NCBI GenBank assembly: GCA_014529385.2
Contig: CM043966.1
Span: 42,625,537-42,689,536 of the forward strand
Origin: Adiantum capillus-veneris
Taxonomy: Eukaryota; Streptophyta; Polypodiopsida; Polypodiales; Pteridaceae
Direction: 5' to 3'
DNA length: 64,000 bases
Shown here: positions 45,617 through 57,538 of the stretch, one piece after another
Numbering within the stretch: the first letter of the stretch is position 1
Layout: every line of letters begins with the position of its first letter
Position numbers and translations under genes: made by a program
The notes under the pieces: generated by a model
Told to the model about the DNA's origin: nothing
What the model saw: only the letters and a program-made list of their open reading frames with translations
Databases searched by the model: none

Positions 45617-46627
45617 GCTGCTGCGCGTGAAGCTCCAATGGCGACCTGTAAATTGTATTGAAGCTATTTTTTATGTACGAAAGGCGCGGCTTAAGTTTGA
45701 TTATTGTTGTTAGGCAAAAACAGTAGAGAAAGACAGAATGTTGTTGACTGCATTCAAGTTTTCTGTGTTCTGTTAAGCTCTGTTTTGCTAGTTCTGTTAA
45801 GCTCAGATTTCAGCTTACACAGTTAGCATTTCTTGCGTTTCTGCGTTTTCTGGTTTGCACTGCACAGTTCTGTCAAGTTTCAATTTCTGCATTTTCTGTG
45901 TTTTCTGGTTTGTGCACAGTTAGGCGCACAGTTAGTTAATTAAGCAGGTTAGTAATTAGGTGAACCACTGATTAGCAGGTCAGTAGGTAGGCGGGACAGT
46001 AAATAGTTAGGCGAGGTCAATGCGCACCAAAACGCGTACCAAATAATATCCCAAAAAAACCTTTTTTTTTTTAAAAAAAAAATTCTTTTTCGAAAAAAAA
46101 ATAAAAAAATAAAAATCGAAAAATAAAACGCGAGTGAGGGGGAGGTTAAATTTTTGAAAAATAAAAACGGAGGTTATAAAAACGGACGGGTTGGGTTGTA
46201 TAAAAGTTAGATCGGGATCGTTTCCCCAAGCCCAAGCCCAAGCCTCAATCCTCAGACTTATGATATATACTAGACTCACTCTTATATATATACCCTACTC
46301 CCTCAAGAGGGAATGAGAGCATGTGGGGCAAGTCCTCCACTCTCCTCCCTTCTCTTCCCACTTGCACCCTTAGACTTGCTATTTGGAGCCTAGTTCCCCA
46401 GCTAGGAAAAGACTGTTTCGGGCTTTTCTGGAGCAAAATAGAACCAAACGGTGGGTTGTAAAGCACAGCGCGTCCCTCCTAGCGATACGCTCGTTTCGAG
46501 CTATCACACGGCCCATTCCACGACACGCTCTAAAAAATCTGGCAAAAAAACAAACAAAAAACACGCAAAAAACTAGTCACAAGGCCTCCTAGAGCAGCTT
46601 TTTGGCACCTTAGGGTATCAAAAGCAC
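45617..46627 (+). other. Untranslated leader of element E
   Basis: About 1 kb without a coding domain. 45730-45990 contains short repeated motifs (TTCTGTTAAGCTC, TTTCTGGTTTG, CACAGTTAG). 46057-46130 is a T-run followed by A-runs that could fold. 46275-46300 is a TATA-rich stretch. Confidence 0.6.
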
Positions 46628-49296
46628 ATGCACTTACGCTCTGGGCGGGTGCTAGAACACGAGCATCTTGAGGGTGCCTCTGTTCATACGGACACCCATT
46701 ACCCATCCACGATAAGCTCTAGACCCTCAGCGGGGACACAAGGTAGCACCACCCAAGACCCTAAAATAGCCGCTAGTGATTCCTCCTCCGACTCAGAAAT
46801 CATGGAAGCATACCCTACCCAAAACACTGAGAGAGAAGGCCATGCACCTCCCGAAGCTCCACAGCCTAGTACTAGTATGTTTAGCCGTTTCATGGAAACA
46901 TTAGGTAGAGCTACTCGCTCGGAACCTGATGCAAATGAAGCACACGAAGGGGGTGGGGAAGTGGACTCTCCTTTCACATCGCACGTGGACCCCACACCCC
47001 CAAAGAGTGTCCATGTGGATATCCTGCCAACTTCTTACCAAGAAGGCCCTGTTGAGCTGCCTCCTTCAGAAGTTCCCTCTAGAGTACCGTTGGTGACAAG
47101 TAAAACCACGGGGAGCAACATTGCTTCTACCTCACAAGAAACCATTAACACGTCGACTCTAGAAGGATTGTTCATTAATGATCATTGGACATACGACCTC
47201 CACACTGAGGTGTTGACGGATCTACACTCTGGCCACGCCTACCATGTAGGATGGATAGAGATTGTACAATCCACCTCTAGTGCCACGAGCATCGAAGATC
47301 AACAGAAAATGATCTGTAATTTTATCCATGGCATTATTCAATCAGAAAGTCAAAACCGAGGGGTAAATATACTCTCAACTGGCCCCATGAGATTTCTGGA
47401 TACGAGCAAGGCTCAACAGCCTACTCTATCACAAATGGAGACTCCTCTAATGAGTCCCATGGACCCATCTTACGTCATTTCACCTGGGGTCTCTATGCAA
47501 TCTGAGCCTCTGAGCGACAACTTTAGCTTCCCTAACTTGGCTCAGCCCTCTATTAAGGAAAACACAGTGCTCACTCCAGGGATAGGCCTGACAGAGAATG
47601 TACCGATGACATCTACGGTTAGCGCAATGCCACTACCTAGTGTCGTAGTACCTAATATGGGGCCTCGACCTTATGTGCCTCTAGCCCCTTATGCACACAT
47701 GGCCCCCACACCTCCAATTGTACCACTTGTTTATGCTCCTCGAGTGCCGCTCCCTAGCCCTTATCCGAGTGGACCTATGCCCGGTTATGTTCCATATCCT
47801 GCATCATCCACACATATGCCAAGACCGGTACCCGTCCCTCTCCCACATATGATTCCAAGAGTACCTCCACCGGCCCTACCTCCTCACATAGGTGACTTGG
47901 CAGCGTTTGCTCAAACCATAGGTCGATCTATCGCGAAAAATATGCGTCATGCATCTGATAGAGAGCCTAGAAGTAAGGCAGTACAAATTGCCAAACTCAC
48001 GCAAAAATTCAATGGGGACGAAGATGCTAGAAAACACATTGAAGTGTTTGAACAAGTATGTGATTCCTTAGGGGAACGCAACGAACTACATAAGTGCAAT
48101 GCCTTAAGCTTGACATTAAGTGGGAAGATTGGAGATTGGTATAGAACCCTAAGGGTGGACGAGAAAACAATCTACCCTACCCTTTGAAGGTTGTTTCTAA
48201 AGGAGTACATACGAGAAGGTACGCTTTGGGGTGTAGCATCTCAGCTATAGAAGACCGAACGTAAGGAAGGAGAGTCAGTAAGGGACTTCATTAGTCGTCT
48301 AAAGCACTTAAACTCTCGCTGCCCTGTAAATGAGCGCTTCAACAATAACCAACTGCTTGATCGATTCATCCGAGGGTTGAGGAATGAAGGAATCTATAAT
48401 GGACTAGTGATTAGAGGTATCACAACCTGGGAAGATGTCACTGCCAATGCAATCCAATTAGAGGACAACTTGATGATAGCAGGCATGAGGGTGTCTACTG
48501 ACACGAGATCCACTAGCTCACAAGCCATTGAGTATGAACCCATGACTGCAAAGCCCATTGCCAATGAGCCTAAGGTATTTGAGACATTCTTGACAGACCT
48601 CACCAAGGCAATCCAAGAGTCTCTTAAGGATAATCGACCCCCTCAAAATAGTCACATGTATCCAAGAAGGGAGCAACAATGGTGTTCCATTTGCTTAGGT
48701 CCACATAGCACTAGTGAGTGCCCTACGTTTAGAGTAAAATTTAATGGAACTTGCAACGCATGTGGTAGGTATGGTCACCAAGCTAAGGATTGTTTAATGA
48801 TCAAACGTATGATGGCAAATAGACCACCTGTAGCCTGGACGGATGCACCTCGAGCTCCTGTATTGATGCCTGCTCCACCTGTTGAGCAACTACCGCAACA
48901 CATGGTCCCTAGATCTCAAAATGTTGTACAAGCTACACCGCTACCACCTCCTGTGCTAGGACCGCAGCCCCCGCATCCAAGAGTCGCCCCTATGAACCAA
49001 GTGGGTTGCGAGCCATCAAATGCTTATGCAGATGGCTGTGAGGAGGAAATAGACACTAGTATTGCCTACGGACTTGATACATTGGAAGGTGTCTTATATA
49101 CTACATGGAAGATTGTTGGGGGCAAGTCAAGCCGGTTTATCAAGCTGCTGCTCTCGCATCCAGAGGTCAAAATATCAACACCCAGGCTAGGAGTCCACCT
49201 CTTCAATGCTACGAGTGTGGTGGACCACATCGGGCAGCGGAGTGCCCTATTAGGCTGCAAAATAATGCTGCACAGACCTCTCAATTCCAATCTTAG
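46628..49296 (+). pseudogene. Gag of element E with three zinc knuckles
   Basis: One frame from MHLRSGRVLEHEHLE (the LRSG start typical of Athila/Tat gag) runs to about 49100, with two in-frame stops: TGA 48185-48187 (likely Trp TGG) and TAG 48248-48250 (likely Gln CAG). The first 400 residues are low complexity, Pro/Ser/Thr-rich. The gag core follows near 47990-48480 (AKLTQKFNGDEDARKHIEVF, LSGKIGDWYRTL, RDFISRLKHLNSRC). Zinc knuckles are CSICLGPHSTSEC (CX2CX3HX4C), CNACGRYGHQAKDC and, after a frameshift near 49110, CYECGGPHRAAEC. It ends at a stop at 49294-49296. No protease follows. Confidence 0.88.
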
Positions 49297-49483
49297 GGAA
49301 TGTATATATATAGCCTTATACTCACAAAAAACAAAAATAGTAAAGAGCAAGAGCGACTAGCAACGAGAGAGCACCCTATCAGATCTTACATATAAGTCCA
49401 AATTCACCGTGTCAATTCAAGCAACACACAAAAACAACTCTTATGTTTTAAAGGCCTAACCAAATCTATCTGTATTGTCAGAA

Positions 49484-49906
49484 ATGGCTACTTCACCAGA
49501 GGCATGCACTTCTATTTTTGATGAAAGGTACCCTTTGTCTTTTCCTCAAGTGTTCTACGTATGCTACCCTATACTTTCTTGCGAATGGGATTTGATAGAG
49601 AGCCTTGCATGTGAGAGAAATTTTGAGGAGTTAGAATGGCTGATACGTCTATGGCTAACTAGTGATCCCTACCCAGTAGCGAATGTGTCTCCAGTGGCAC
49701 ATGCTTATTTTTTTGCACAAGATGAGTATCCACGCATCGCGAGGTTCTTGATTAGCATGCTTGCACAAGAGGATGATGAAGAGGAACTAATAGAGACCGA
49801 GGAAGACTATGGCCTCACGGACAACGATTTTATTTATCTAGATGATGAGGATAGAGGCCTAGCCTTAGGGTGGCCACCTGGTTTATATAATATCCTCTTT
49901 CCTTGA
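49484..49906 (+). CDS. Orphan 140-codon ORF downstream of gag
   Basis: Intact frame starting MATSPEACTSIFDERYPLSF, about 190 bp after the gag end. The middle is hydrophobic/aromatic (FPQVFYVCYPILSCEWDLIE, ELEWLIRLWLTSD). The C-terminal third is strongly acidic (EDDEEELIETEEDYG, YLDDEDRGLALGWPPG). No transmembrane span, signal peptide or known domain is evident. It sits where pol should start and is open while gag carries stops, which suggests later constraint or chance. It could be an accessory protein of the element or a captured host fragment. Confidence 0.5.
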   Translation: MATSPEACTSIFDERYPLSFPQVFYVCYPILSCEWDLIESLACERNFEELEWLIRLWLTSDPYPVANVSPVAHAYFFAQDEYPRIARFLISMLAQEDDEEELIETEEDYGLTDNDFIYLDDEDRGLALGWPPGLYNILFP

Positions 49907-51124
49907 TTCTAAAAGGGGTGACAGATAGGTAGGTTAGGGGTTTAGATTGTGTTTTGAGTTTGTTTTTTAGGCGTTTTAATTTTTCACACTGACATGCCTC
50001 CTAGAGGTATAGTGCCTGTTTTTGGATGTGTTAGGTAGGACTTATATGGATCTCCATCCACATGGATGAGGACATCTGCTTCAACGAAATGAGCCACTCC
50101 ATACCTCCAGGTGTACTACTTTCCATGATTCATGTTGGTGGATATGTGTAATTGCTAATAATGTTTTTTCATGCTTTGTTTGAGTGCAATAGTTATGATT
50201 GTTATCTGCCATTATAGATGTATAAATTTGTCTTTGCTTAAGTTGATTGAACTCCAGTTTAATCTTATGGATGAGCCTGGAGATTAGGAGACCGTGACTT
50301 TAGGTTAACTCATTTACTTGACCACTAGGCCTAGCTAATAAAATTATCCGAGTATTTGAGACCTTAGGAATGTTTTAGGCAGAGAAAGGCTTGCTCACTT
50401 AAACAACAAAAAACACTAGTGCGAATACCAAGGAAATGGAAGCAAAAAAAAAAACATAAGTGCCACAAATGAAAAATCTTACGCTGGAAGAGAAATCCTG
50501 GCTTGAATTGGTACTTCACTCACATGTATTGTCTATGGTACTAGAGTCCTAGAGGTTCCCAGTGTGGGCCCTTTTCCTTGAGAAGCAAAAAACCCCGGAC
50601 ATACAAAATAAGGACACACGTCACATGATTGTGACCCAAAGTAAAAAAGTATTTTAAAAAAAAGAAAAATAAAAAAATAAAGAAAAATTAAAAGACTTCC
50701 ATTGAGCTTACAATTAACATTTCAAGCTTTTGTTTGCAGTTGTGAGAGCGAGTTGGCTAATCAAAGTTGAAAAGCATAATTAGGGAATCTTGCATTTAGA
50801 TAATCTTCTTAGCTTAGCTAGTACTAGAGTAGTTGTTTTAACCTTAGTCATAGCTAACTAATTGATAGAGTCACCCATAAGCTCAAAACTCTTGCTTAAT
50901 TAATTTACTCAAAGGGCAATTTATTTGTCCTTAATGGCAGTCTAACATTTCATAAATCTTGCATTTACTCATTTCCACATGTACTTTACATTCCCCTCAT
51001 GATTTATGGCAATATAATTCCGCTTGCTAAAACAGTGACTTCGCCTTGCAGATTCAAATCTAGATGCTCTACAACATGGACATACCAAGCTTCAACTCAA
51101 TAGCTTCCGAGGACGGAATCTACA
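49907..51124. other. Non-coding tail of element E
   Basis: AT-rich with no protein motif. AAAAGGGGTGACAG at 49911-49924 could be a polypurine tract and LTR start, but no matching LTR is found upstream. CTTCGCCTTGCAG at about 51041-51053 looks like a splice acceptor. Confidence 0.45.
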
Positions 51125-51688
51125 AAAAGGAAGGGTGTGTGTGTAAAGGTAGAGGGGGTGGTCTCCACCACAGTTAGAAAAACTGGCGTCCGCCATTTTG
51201 GCCATATCTCCTCGACCGTAGATGCAAAAATTATTAAAAAAATATGGTCAGAATCTTCAGCTCATCAGCTACAACTTTGATGAAGACAACTTTTCTTGGA
51301 TCGGAGTGGACATATTTTTAAAAAAATCAGCAAAATCATGTGTCTGTTTCCTTCCTTCACCAAGTCTTCCACCTGGGTCCCATCTGTTTGAATCATTATA
51401 TGGCTCCAAATCCATGATGTTATGAACTCCTCATGGCCCTTGAATCATGGTGCATGGCTCCACAACCACATCATATCTTTTCTTTTCACATTTACATATT
51501 TTTCTCTTCCCTTTACCACTAGGTTCTACCTTTCACCTCTGGTGAACTAGTCAAGGAAAAATTCCCATCCAGTCATTTTTGAAATTTTCCAAGATTTTTT
51601 TCTCACTCTTTCTTTTATTCTAAACCTCTAGAAGCACAGAAAACCAACAAAATATAGTAAACTAAAAATTTGTGATAGGCTCGGATCA
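51125..51688 (-). repeat. Truncated 3' LTR of element D
   Basis: 564 bp matching 58957-59522 with few differences; starts TGATCCGAGCC on the minus strand. The remaining ~920 bp of the LTR are absent. Confidence 0.93.
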
Positions 51689-51703
51689 TAGCCCCCCCAA
51701 ACT
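51689..51703 (-). promoter_or_regulatory. Polypurine tract of element D
   Basis: TTTGGGGGGGCTA on the minus strand, directly before the LTR start TGATCCGAG. Confidence 0.85.
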
Positions 51704-51724
51704 TGGCTAGAGGTATTTATGCCT

Positions 51725-52190
51725 CTAGCCTACTTTCCTTGATCTTGGGCTGACCTTATTCTGATGTGATAAGGCTTTAGACGCCATCCATTTGTCCTGG
51801 TCTTGTGCACTTTACCATCAATGTCTTGAAGTCTGTAAGAGCCATTTTTGAACTTTTTGGTGACCAAGAACGGGTCTTCCCATCGAAAAAGAAACTTTCC
51901 ATCCTTACGAGTGTCGAAGCGATTGTCATATCGAAGCACCAGAGATCCCTTTTTGATGTCTTTAGATGCTAGCTTTTTTTTGAACTTTTCTCTGCGCTTC
52001 TCTGCTTCTTGAGAATAGTGGTTGATGGCTTCTTCACGATCCAATTGCAACCTCTCTAGATCCATGATCCTTTGATGTACTTTCTCCTTTTGAGAGCCTA
52101 CCTAGCTACCCAATATTCGAAGACTTGTTAACTTCACTTCAATGGGCAAAAGTGCCTCCTTTCAATAAACCAAATGAAAGGGTGTGTACC
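51725..52190 (-). pseudogene. Integrase C-terminal region of element D
   Basis: After a frameshift at about 52200 the minus-strand frame reads KTALGYTPFHLVY, crosses stops, and continues as MDLERLQLDREEAINHYSQE, then KGSLVLRYDNRFDTRKDG, FLFRWEDPFLVTKKFKNGSY and TNGWRLKPYH to a stop near 51730. This is the usual tail of Tat/Athila integrases. No chromodomain is present. Confidence 0.85.
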
Positions 52191-53705
52191 CTAATGCGGT
52201 TTTGAAGGAGCTCCATTCAGGTGTTTGTCCCAATCTTGGCGCCTGGCATGTACCTGTTTGGTGAGAATTTTGCAAATGATTCCATTTACTTTTTCCACCA
52301 AGCCATTGCACTGAGGGTAGTAAGGAGTAGAGTGTTGATGCTGAATATTTAGCTTCTGCATGAGTTCTCCTACCAAGTCTACTCTAAACCCTGGTCCTCT
52401 ATCAGATAGTATTTCAAGAGGGGTGCCAAACCGGCAACAAATGTGGTCAAAGATTAACTGACTCACATCCTTAGCAGTAATTCTATTGGTTGGCATAGCC
52501 TCAGCCCATCTAGTCATGTAGTCTACTCCCATAATGATGTACTCTTTACCTGACTGAGTGCGTGGTAGAGGTCCTATGGCATCAATTCCCCACTTCTCAA
52601 AGGGCCCATATACCTTTATTGGGTTCTCAGGTTCAACTATGAGCCGTCGTGGTCCTGCTTTCTGACATTCATCACATGTTTGACACCAGTATTTGACATC
52701 ACGATGAAGACTTGGCCAAGTAAACCCAGCTTGTAGAACCTTTCTACTAGTGATTTCGTGTGCAAAGTGTCCTCCGCACACATCATCGTGACAAGCTTTT
52801 AAAATCTCTTCAATTTCACTCTTCAAAGGCACTCTCCTAAGCACACCATCCTTACCAAGACAATACAAGTTATCATTTACTATGTGATACCTGGTAGCCA
52901 TCCTAGCTAACCATCGCCTTTCCCCTTTTAAAATCTCTTCAATTTCACTCTTCAAAGGCACTCTCCTAAGCACACCATCCTTACCAAGACAATACAAGTT
53001 ATCATATACTATGCGATACCTGGTAGCCATCCTAGCTAACCATCCCCTTTCCCTTGCATTCAAGTGTTTAGGAGCCTCTCCTTGCTCCAGAATGTGCATA
53101 ATATCTTCTAAGTCCTCCTTGCCTTGTTGAAGTGGAAGTTGGATGGACACTGCTCCCACTATTGACTCATTTAACTTCGATGATGCTAGGTGGTGTGCCT
53201 CCTTGTTCTGGTCTCTTGGCACATGATGTACTTGTGCCTCCCTAAATCTCCTCACAAGAGCTTTGGCTTCTCTCATTTTAGTAGAGAGACTGGCATTTTT
53301 GCAAGCCCATGTACCTTGCATTTGCCTTACCAAAAGCATGGAGTCACCAAAAGCATTTAATATCTCAATTGAATTATCCAGGCACCAACAAAGGCCATGA
53401 ATTAGAGCTTGATATTCTGCTTCATTGTTGGAGTGGACATCTTCTAGAGTGATCCCTTCACCATGGATCCTCTCTCCCAATGGAGATAAGACCACGATGC
53501 CTGCAGCTGCCTTATCCTTGGTTCTCTTGTATGCTCCATCAAAGTAGAGGCTATAAGCATTGACCAGAGCCTCTAGAGCCGGAGGTGGTGGAAGTTCCTT
53601 TCTCTTCAAATGGAAAACTTTTTCATAGCACTTGTTTGTTAAAATGTCGGCTAAGCATGCTCGAGTTGTTCTTTCAACCTGTATTGTATAATCAAACTCT
53701 TGAAG
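52191..53705 (-). pseudogene. Second RNase H and integrase core of element D
   Basis: Frame 52191-53609 starts with an archaeal-type RNase H (RVT_3-like): SLYFDGAYKR (Asp), NNEAEYQALIHGL (Glu), FGDSMLLVRQM (Asp) and VPRDQNKEAHHLA (Asp/His). After the linker, which is duplicated in tandem, comes the zinc finger (CHDDVCGGHFAHEI, CQTCDECQK). The integrase core has WGIDAIGPLPRT (Asp), EILSDRGPGF (Asp) and PQCNGLVEKVNGI (Glu), so both sites look complete. The frame upstream is joined by a TGA at about 53706 (probably Trp). A frameshift ends it at 52191. Confidence 0.93.
52796..53053 (-). repeat. 129-bp in-frame tandem duplication before integrase (D)
   Basis: Units 52796-52924 and 52925-53053 encode the 43-residue block WLARMATRY...DNLYCLGKDGVLRRVP...EIEEILK twice. 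Length is a multiple of three, so the reading frame stays open. Units differ at only a few bases. Confidence 0.95.
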
Positions 53706-54086
53706 TCACACCACGCACTTTGCTATTTTGTCAGAGATTTCCATATGTTGTAGTGCATAGGGAAACATATCCTCCACAGTGATAATTACAAACCTCTTTG
53801 GCAGCAAGTATGGCCGAAACTTGGTTACCGCAAACATGAGGGCTAACACTAGCTGTTCCATCAGGGTGTGGGCCTTCTCTGTGTTTTCCATGAGGCGGCT
53901 AGAAAAATACACAGGCCTCATAAAGGATGTTTTTGGATCTTTTTGTAGGAGGGTAGCACCAATGGCTTCTTCTCCCACACTAGGGTTTACAAATAATGTT
54001 TCTTCCCAACAAGGTTGGAGGATTATAGGGAGTGACCCTAACATTTTTTTTATCTCTCTAAAATGCCCATCACTTTCTTCACTCTA
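53706..54086 (-). pseudogene. First RNase H of element D
   Basis: Minus-strand frame 53706-54044: EEAIGATLLQKDPKTSF, PVYFSSRLMENTEKAHTLME, QLVLALMFAVTKFRPYLL and FVIITVEDMFPYALQ match the ordinary gypsy RNase H joined to RT. The first Asp is not clear, and the third is changed (usually TD, here VED). It is separated from RT by a stop at about 54084 and from the second RNase H by the stop at 53706. Confidence 0.85.
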
Positions 54087-55640
54087 AACAAGCGTCTCTT
54101 GACGAGTCAGCTGTTGTAGAGGAAATATCACTTGGGAGAGTAAGTGTATGAATTTACTCAAATATATTAGCTTTTGCAAGAAAGAGATTAATCGTTTGAT
54201 GGAAGTTGGGGGAGGTAGATTTAGCAATGTTTCTATCTTTTCAGGATCTACCTCGATTCCATCAATGGACACTACATGCCCCAATAGTGTAACCTTGCTT
54301 TCCCCAATGTGACATTTGTCCTTGTTTAGTTGTCCATCCAGCTTAGCTAAACGAGTAAATCCTTCGTCAATTTTGCCGAGATGCATACTTTTGGAGATGT
54401 AAATACAAAAGTCATCTATGAAAACCCTTATGGACTTACCAAAGTAAGGCTGGAAGACCATATTCATGAATCGTTGAAAGGTGGCTGGAGTGTTGGTGAG
54501 ACCAAAAGGCATGACTCGAAATGCAAAACAGCCCCATGATGTGATGAAAGTAGTCTTTTTCTGGTCCTCCTTTGCAATGCGTATTTGAAAGTAGCCGGAG
54601 TATCCATCACACATTGTGTATCGCTCATGGCCTGCTACTTCATTTAGAATCTCATCTTGAAATGGGGGAGGGAAGTGGTCCCTTTTTGTTGCAGCATTTA
54701 GTGGCTTGTAATCCACGCAAACTCGCCATTTACCATTCTTCTTTGGCCTCACCACTACTGGGGAGACCCATTTTGAATCTTCTACTGGGTGTATGAATCC
54801 TGCTTCTAAGAGTCTCTTCACCTCGGACAATAGTGCATTTTGTTGCACAACTCCTAATCTTCTTAGTTTTTGTACTACTGGCTTGCTCCCTTCTTTTAGA
54901 TGAATATGATGCTTCACTGCAGTGACACCTGTAATGTGAGTGTAATCAGAAATAAACAATGATGCATGCTTCTTGAGAACATTTACATAACCCTCCCTTT
55001 CTTCTTCCTTTATATCCTCGGATAACATCTTCTCTAGGCTGGCATCCCACACATTCTCCATTTGGATCCTTGGGTTATCTTCTGATGAGGTAGCTTCCTT
55101 TATGGTGACGCCCATGACTTCGAGAGTGCTATCACTCTCTTCACTTGAACTCTCTTCCTCGTCCATGGATGAGGAGCATCCACTTGAGCTCCACTCATCA
55201 GCTGACGTCTCTAGTTCAAGGTTCTCTTGTCGCCCATTCTTCAAGTTATAAACCACCTTCCGACTATGGCCACCCACACGAGGCCTCAACTCCAGGTCTC
55301 CTCTTGCCCAATCTTGCCTAGCTCCTATACCCATGAGCCAAGGTCGTCCTAAAATAAGGGGGTATCCTTCTCCCTTCACTGGCATCACATAAGCATCAAC
55401 CTCTGTAGTGATTCCAAAAACAGAAACTCTCAAAGCTTTCACTACACCCACACAAGTGACAGAGACATTATTGGCCATTTTTGCCCTAAATTTTGATGAT
55501 TCCATTACCTCTAAACCCAATTGATGCATTAGCTTTTCTATCATGACACAAACCTCTGCTCCACTATCAATTTAAGTTTTTGGAATCCATTGTCCCTTGA
55601 TTTGAGCCTCCACCAAAGGCACTATATCCTTGAGACCATA
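54087..55640 (-). pseudogene. Protease and reverse transcriptase of element D
   Basis: Protease: a stop, then IDSGAEVCVMIEKLMHQLG (Asp-Ser-Gly active site), and later GYPLILGRPWLMGIGAR. An acidic Ser/Glu linker follows (DEEESSSEESDSTLE). RT: KLRRLGVVQQNALLSEV, VVVRPKKNGKWRVCVDY, YTMCDGYSGYFQIRIA (first catalytic Asp), VMPFGLTNTPATFQRFMN and RVFIDDFCIYISKS (xDD box), then LLGHVVSIDGIEVDPEK. Both catalytic motifs are kept and the frame 54084-55544 is open over 486 codons. The stop at about 55573 lies directly before the protease active site. Confidence 0.93.
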
Positions 55641-55703
55641 GGCTTTTATTACACTTACTAGCTTACTTCACTTTGCCCTCGTGCTCACCATTTTTGACCA
55701 TTG

Positions 55704-57030
55704 TCATCGCAGCTTTGGGGAGATATGAAGTAGTTGTGGCCAAGTAATCTTTGGTCCTTGAGAACTCACATCAGCTGTCAAGTCATAAGGTTGTGTCCGA
55801 GATCCCATAGGGAAATCAGAGATGTCAATTTGAGACCTAGTACGGGTCTTTCTCTTCTTGGCTTCATCTTTAGTTGCCCGAGATGTACTTGCTTCATTGC
55901 TTGCATCTTTGCTTGTTTCTTTACTTAATTCATCTTGGACACGCACACGCTTGATAGGCATTGTAGCCACTTCATCTATCTTCATATTCCCTTTAACTAT
56001 TTCTTCCTGGTTGCTTCTTCCCTTGACGACCTCCTCCATCCTTATGATGCTCACATTTGGTTGAGTAGCAGGGGCTTGAGCTTGAGCACGAGGTGGCTGC
56101 AAAATTTGAGGTTGCGGTTGCTCTTGTGCTTGAGCTATAGCACGGGGAGGACTTACTTGTTGTCGAGGACCTGTGACAGGGTAGTCATATCTTCTGGGAT
56201 GAGGGCAATTATACATGCCGTGGCCATTTTCCCCACAATTGTAATGCAACATTTCCCTTGCTTGACGTCGCATTGGTGGCCGATTCCCACCATTCCCCTC
56301 AATAGGCCTTCTTGCACCCTGCACAAGATTTACTCTCAAACCCTCTAGCTGGTTTGTGAGATTGTTGATTTGTTGGAGCATATCTTCTTGTTGACCTCTA
56401 TTGAGGCCTGGTGCATTAGGCACATTTGGAGGTACGTGAGAAGCTTCCATAGTTGTGATATTGCCTCCCAAAGGTAGCTGGCCAGCCTGGGCTTGATAGA
56501 GAATCTTTCGATTCTTTTCCCTAGCAATTCTTAAGGCATCTTCAAAAGTATTTGGAATTTTTCTCTTTACCTTCTCCCTTATCGAGGGGTACAACCCTGA
56601 GATAAATCGATCCTTTTGGAGGCAATTTGGAGCTCGCTCACCAGGGTTTAGTGAGTCTGACCATTGCCCCCAAAGTTTTAGAAAACCTTCCTCATAGGTT
56701 GCATAACCATGAGGGTCAACTTGATGAAGGGCCAGAAGCCGTTGCCATCGTTCTTCTGCCGAATTGGCTCGTTGAAATCTTCGTAGGAAAGCTGCCTTCA
56801 ATCCCTCCCATTCAGCTCTTTGGGTTGGATCTAGAGCCTGGAACCATACCCTAGCTTCTTCTTTGAGCACCAAAGGAAAAGCTCTCAATTTCAATGCTTC
56901 ATCATCCCTCCCAGAGACAAGAAAAGCCATCTCCAAGTTATCCAAAAAAATCCTCAGCATTTTCCCCACTACGCCCAAAACAATTAGGGAAAGCCATGAT
57001 AGGATGGGTTGCCTTCCTCTCAATACAGCA
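55704..57030 (-). pseudogene. Gag of element D
   Basis: Frame 55704-57023. The true start is probably MAFPNCFGRSGENAEDF at about 56997, shifted by one base in a run of T at about 56947. It continues LDNLEMAFLVSGRDDEALKL, ARVWFQALDPTQRAEW, LKAAFLRRFQRANSAEERW and DRFISGLYPSIREKVK, a typical gag core. A coiled-coil-like segment (MLQQINNLTNQLEGLR) precedes the zinc knuckle HYNCGENGHGMYNC, whose first Cys is replaced by His. The C-terminal part is Gln/Pro/Ala-rich and then basic (KKRKTRTRSQ). Confidence 0.9.
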
Positions 57031-57460
57031 CAAAGATGAAAACGTCTAGGCCCAAATCATATCTTATTAAGGGTAGAATAAATGTATTGATAGATGCATT
57101 AATCTCAGCTAGACGACGAGGGCCTAGTAAGTTCCTTATGATGTTTTGGAACCTAAGCTTTGTGCTAGCTATTATATGCACAGTTTGTCTAGCAAGAGGT
57201 TGGATAGGTCCATATACATCCCTATGATTCATGGAGTATGCTTAAAGCAAGATGAAGATGTGAACATCAAAAGATACATTATACTCCAAAATAGGAAATA
57301 TTATAGGGTCAGGGGACAACAATATCTCTCTCAACCTCTCAACTCCAAAATAGAAGACCAATCTTTGTTGGAAAAAAATCTTTCTATCAATGCGCACATT
57401 CACCGTAATATTCTGAACTGATTGAAAGTTGTAGAAAATGGGATTATTCATTTGTGCATT
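57024..57460 (-). repeat. Two diverged ~220-bp tandem units between 5' ORF and gag (D)
   Basis: Minus-strand frames 57020-57232 and 57242-57451 end in similar residues (YDLGLDVFIFVLY and YNVSFDVHIFILL) and share RRLAEI/ERLREI spacing, so the two stretches look like an old duplication. The interval may be an intron or spacer between the upstream ORF and gag. Confidence 0.45.
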
Positions 57461-57538
57461 AACTACAAACTTCCATGAAGCACTTCATTGAAGTTCAGCT
57501 CTCTTGGATCCCACCATTTGAGAGATGCGAAGAATTTA

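Larger units (their letters stand above)
45331..51124 (+). mobile_element. Element E: Athila/Tat-like gypsy part with gag but no pol
   Basis: Left edge uncertain; a short GC-rich LTR end is likely between about 45382 and 45594 (ends CTAGCCTTGACA). Then come a PBS at 45599, a 1-kb leader, gag with a LRSGR-type N-terminus and three zinc knuckles, a 140-codon ORF, and about 1.2 kb without genes. The right end is lost where element D's truncated LTR starts (51125). No protease, RT or integrase is seen between, so it is either a non-autonomous gag-carrying element or a pol-deleted one. Confidence 0.7.

Noticed and set aside
46598-46616. Second primer binding site (TTTTTGGCACCTTAGGG) near the gag start of element E
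   Set aside because: It shares only TTTTTGGCACC with the site at 45599 and has no LTR end before it.
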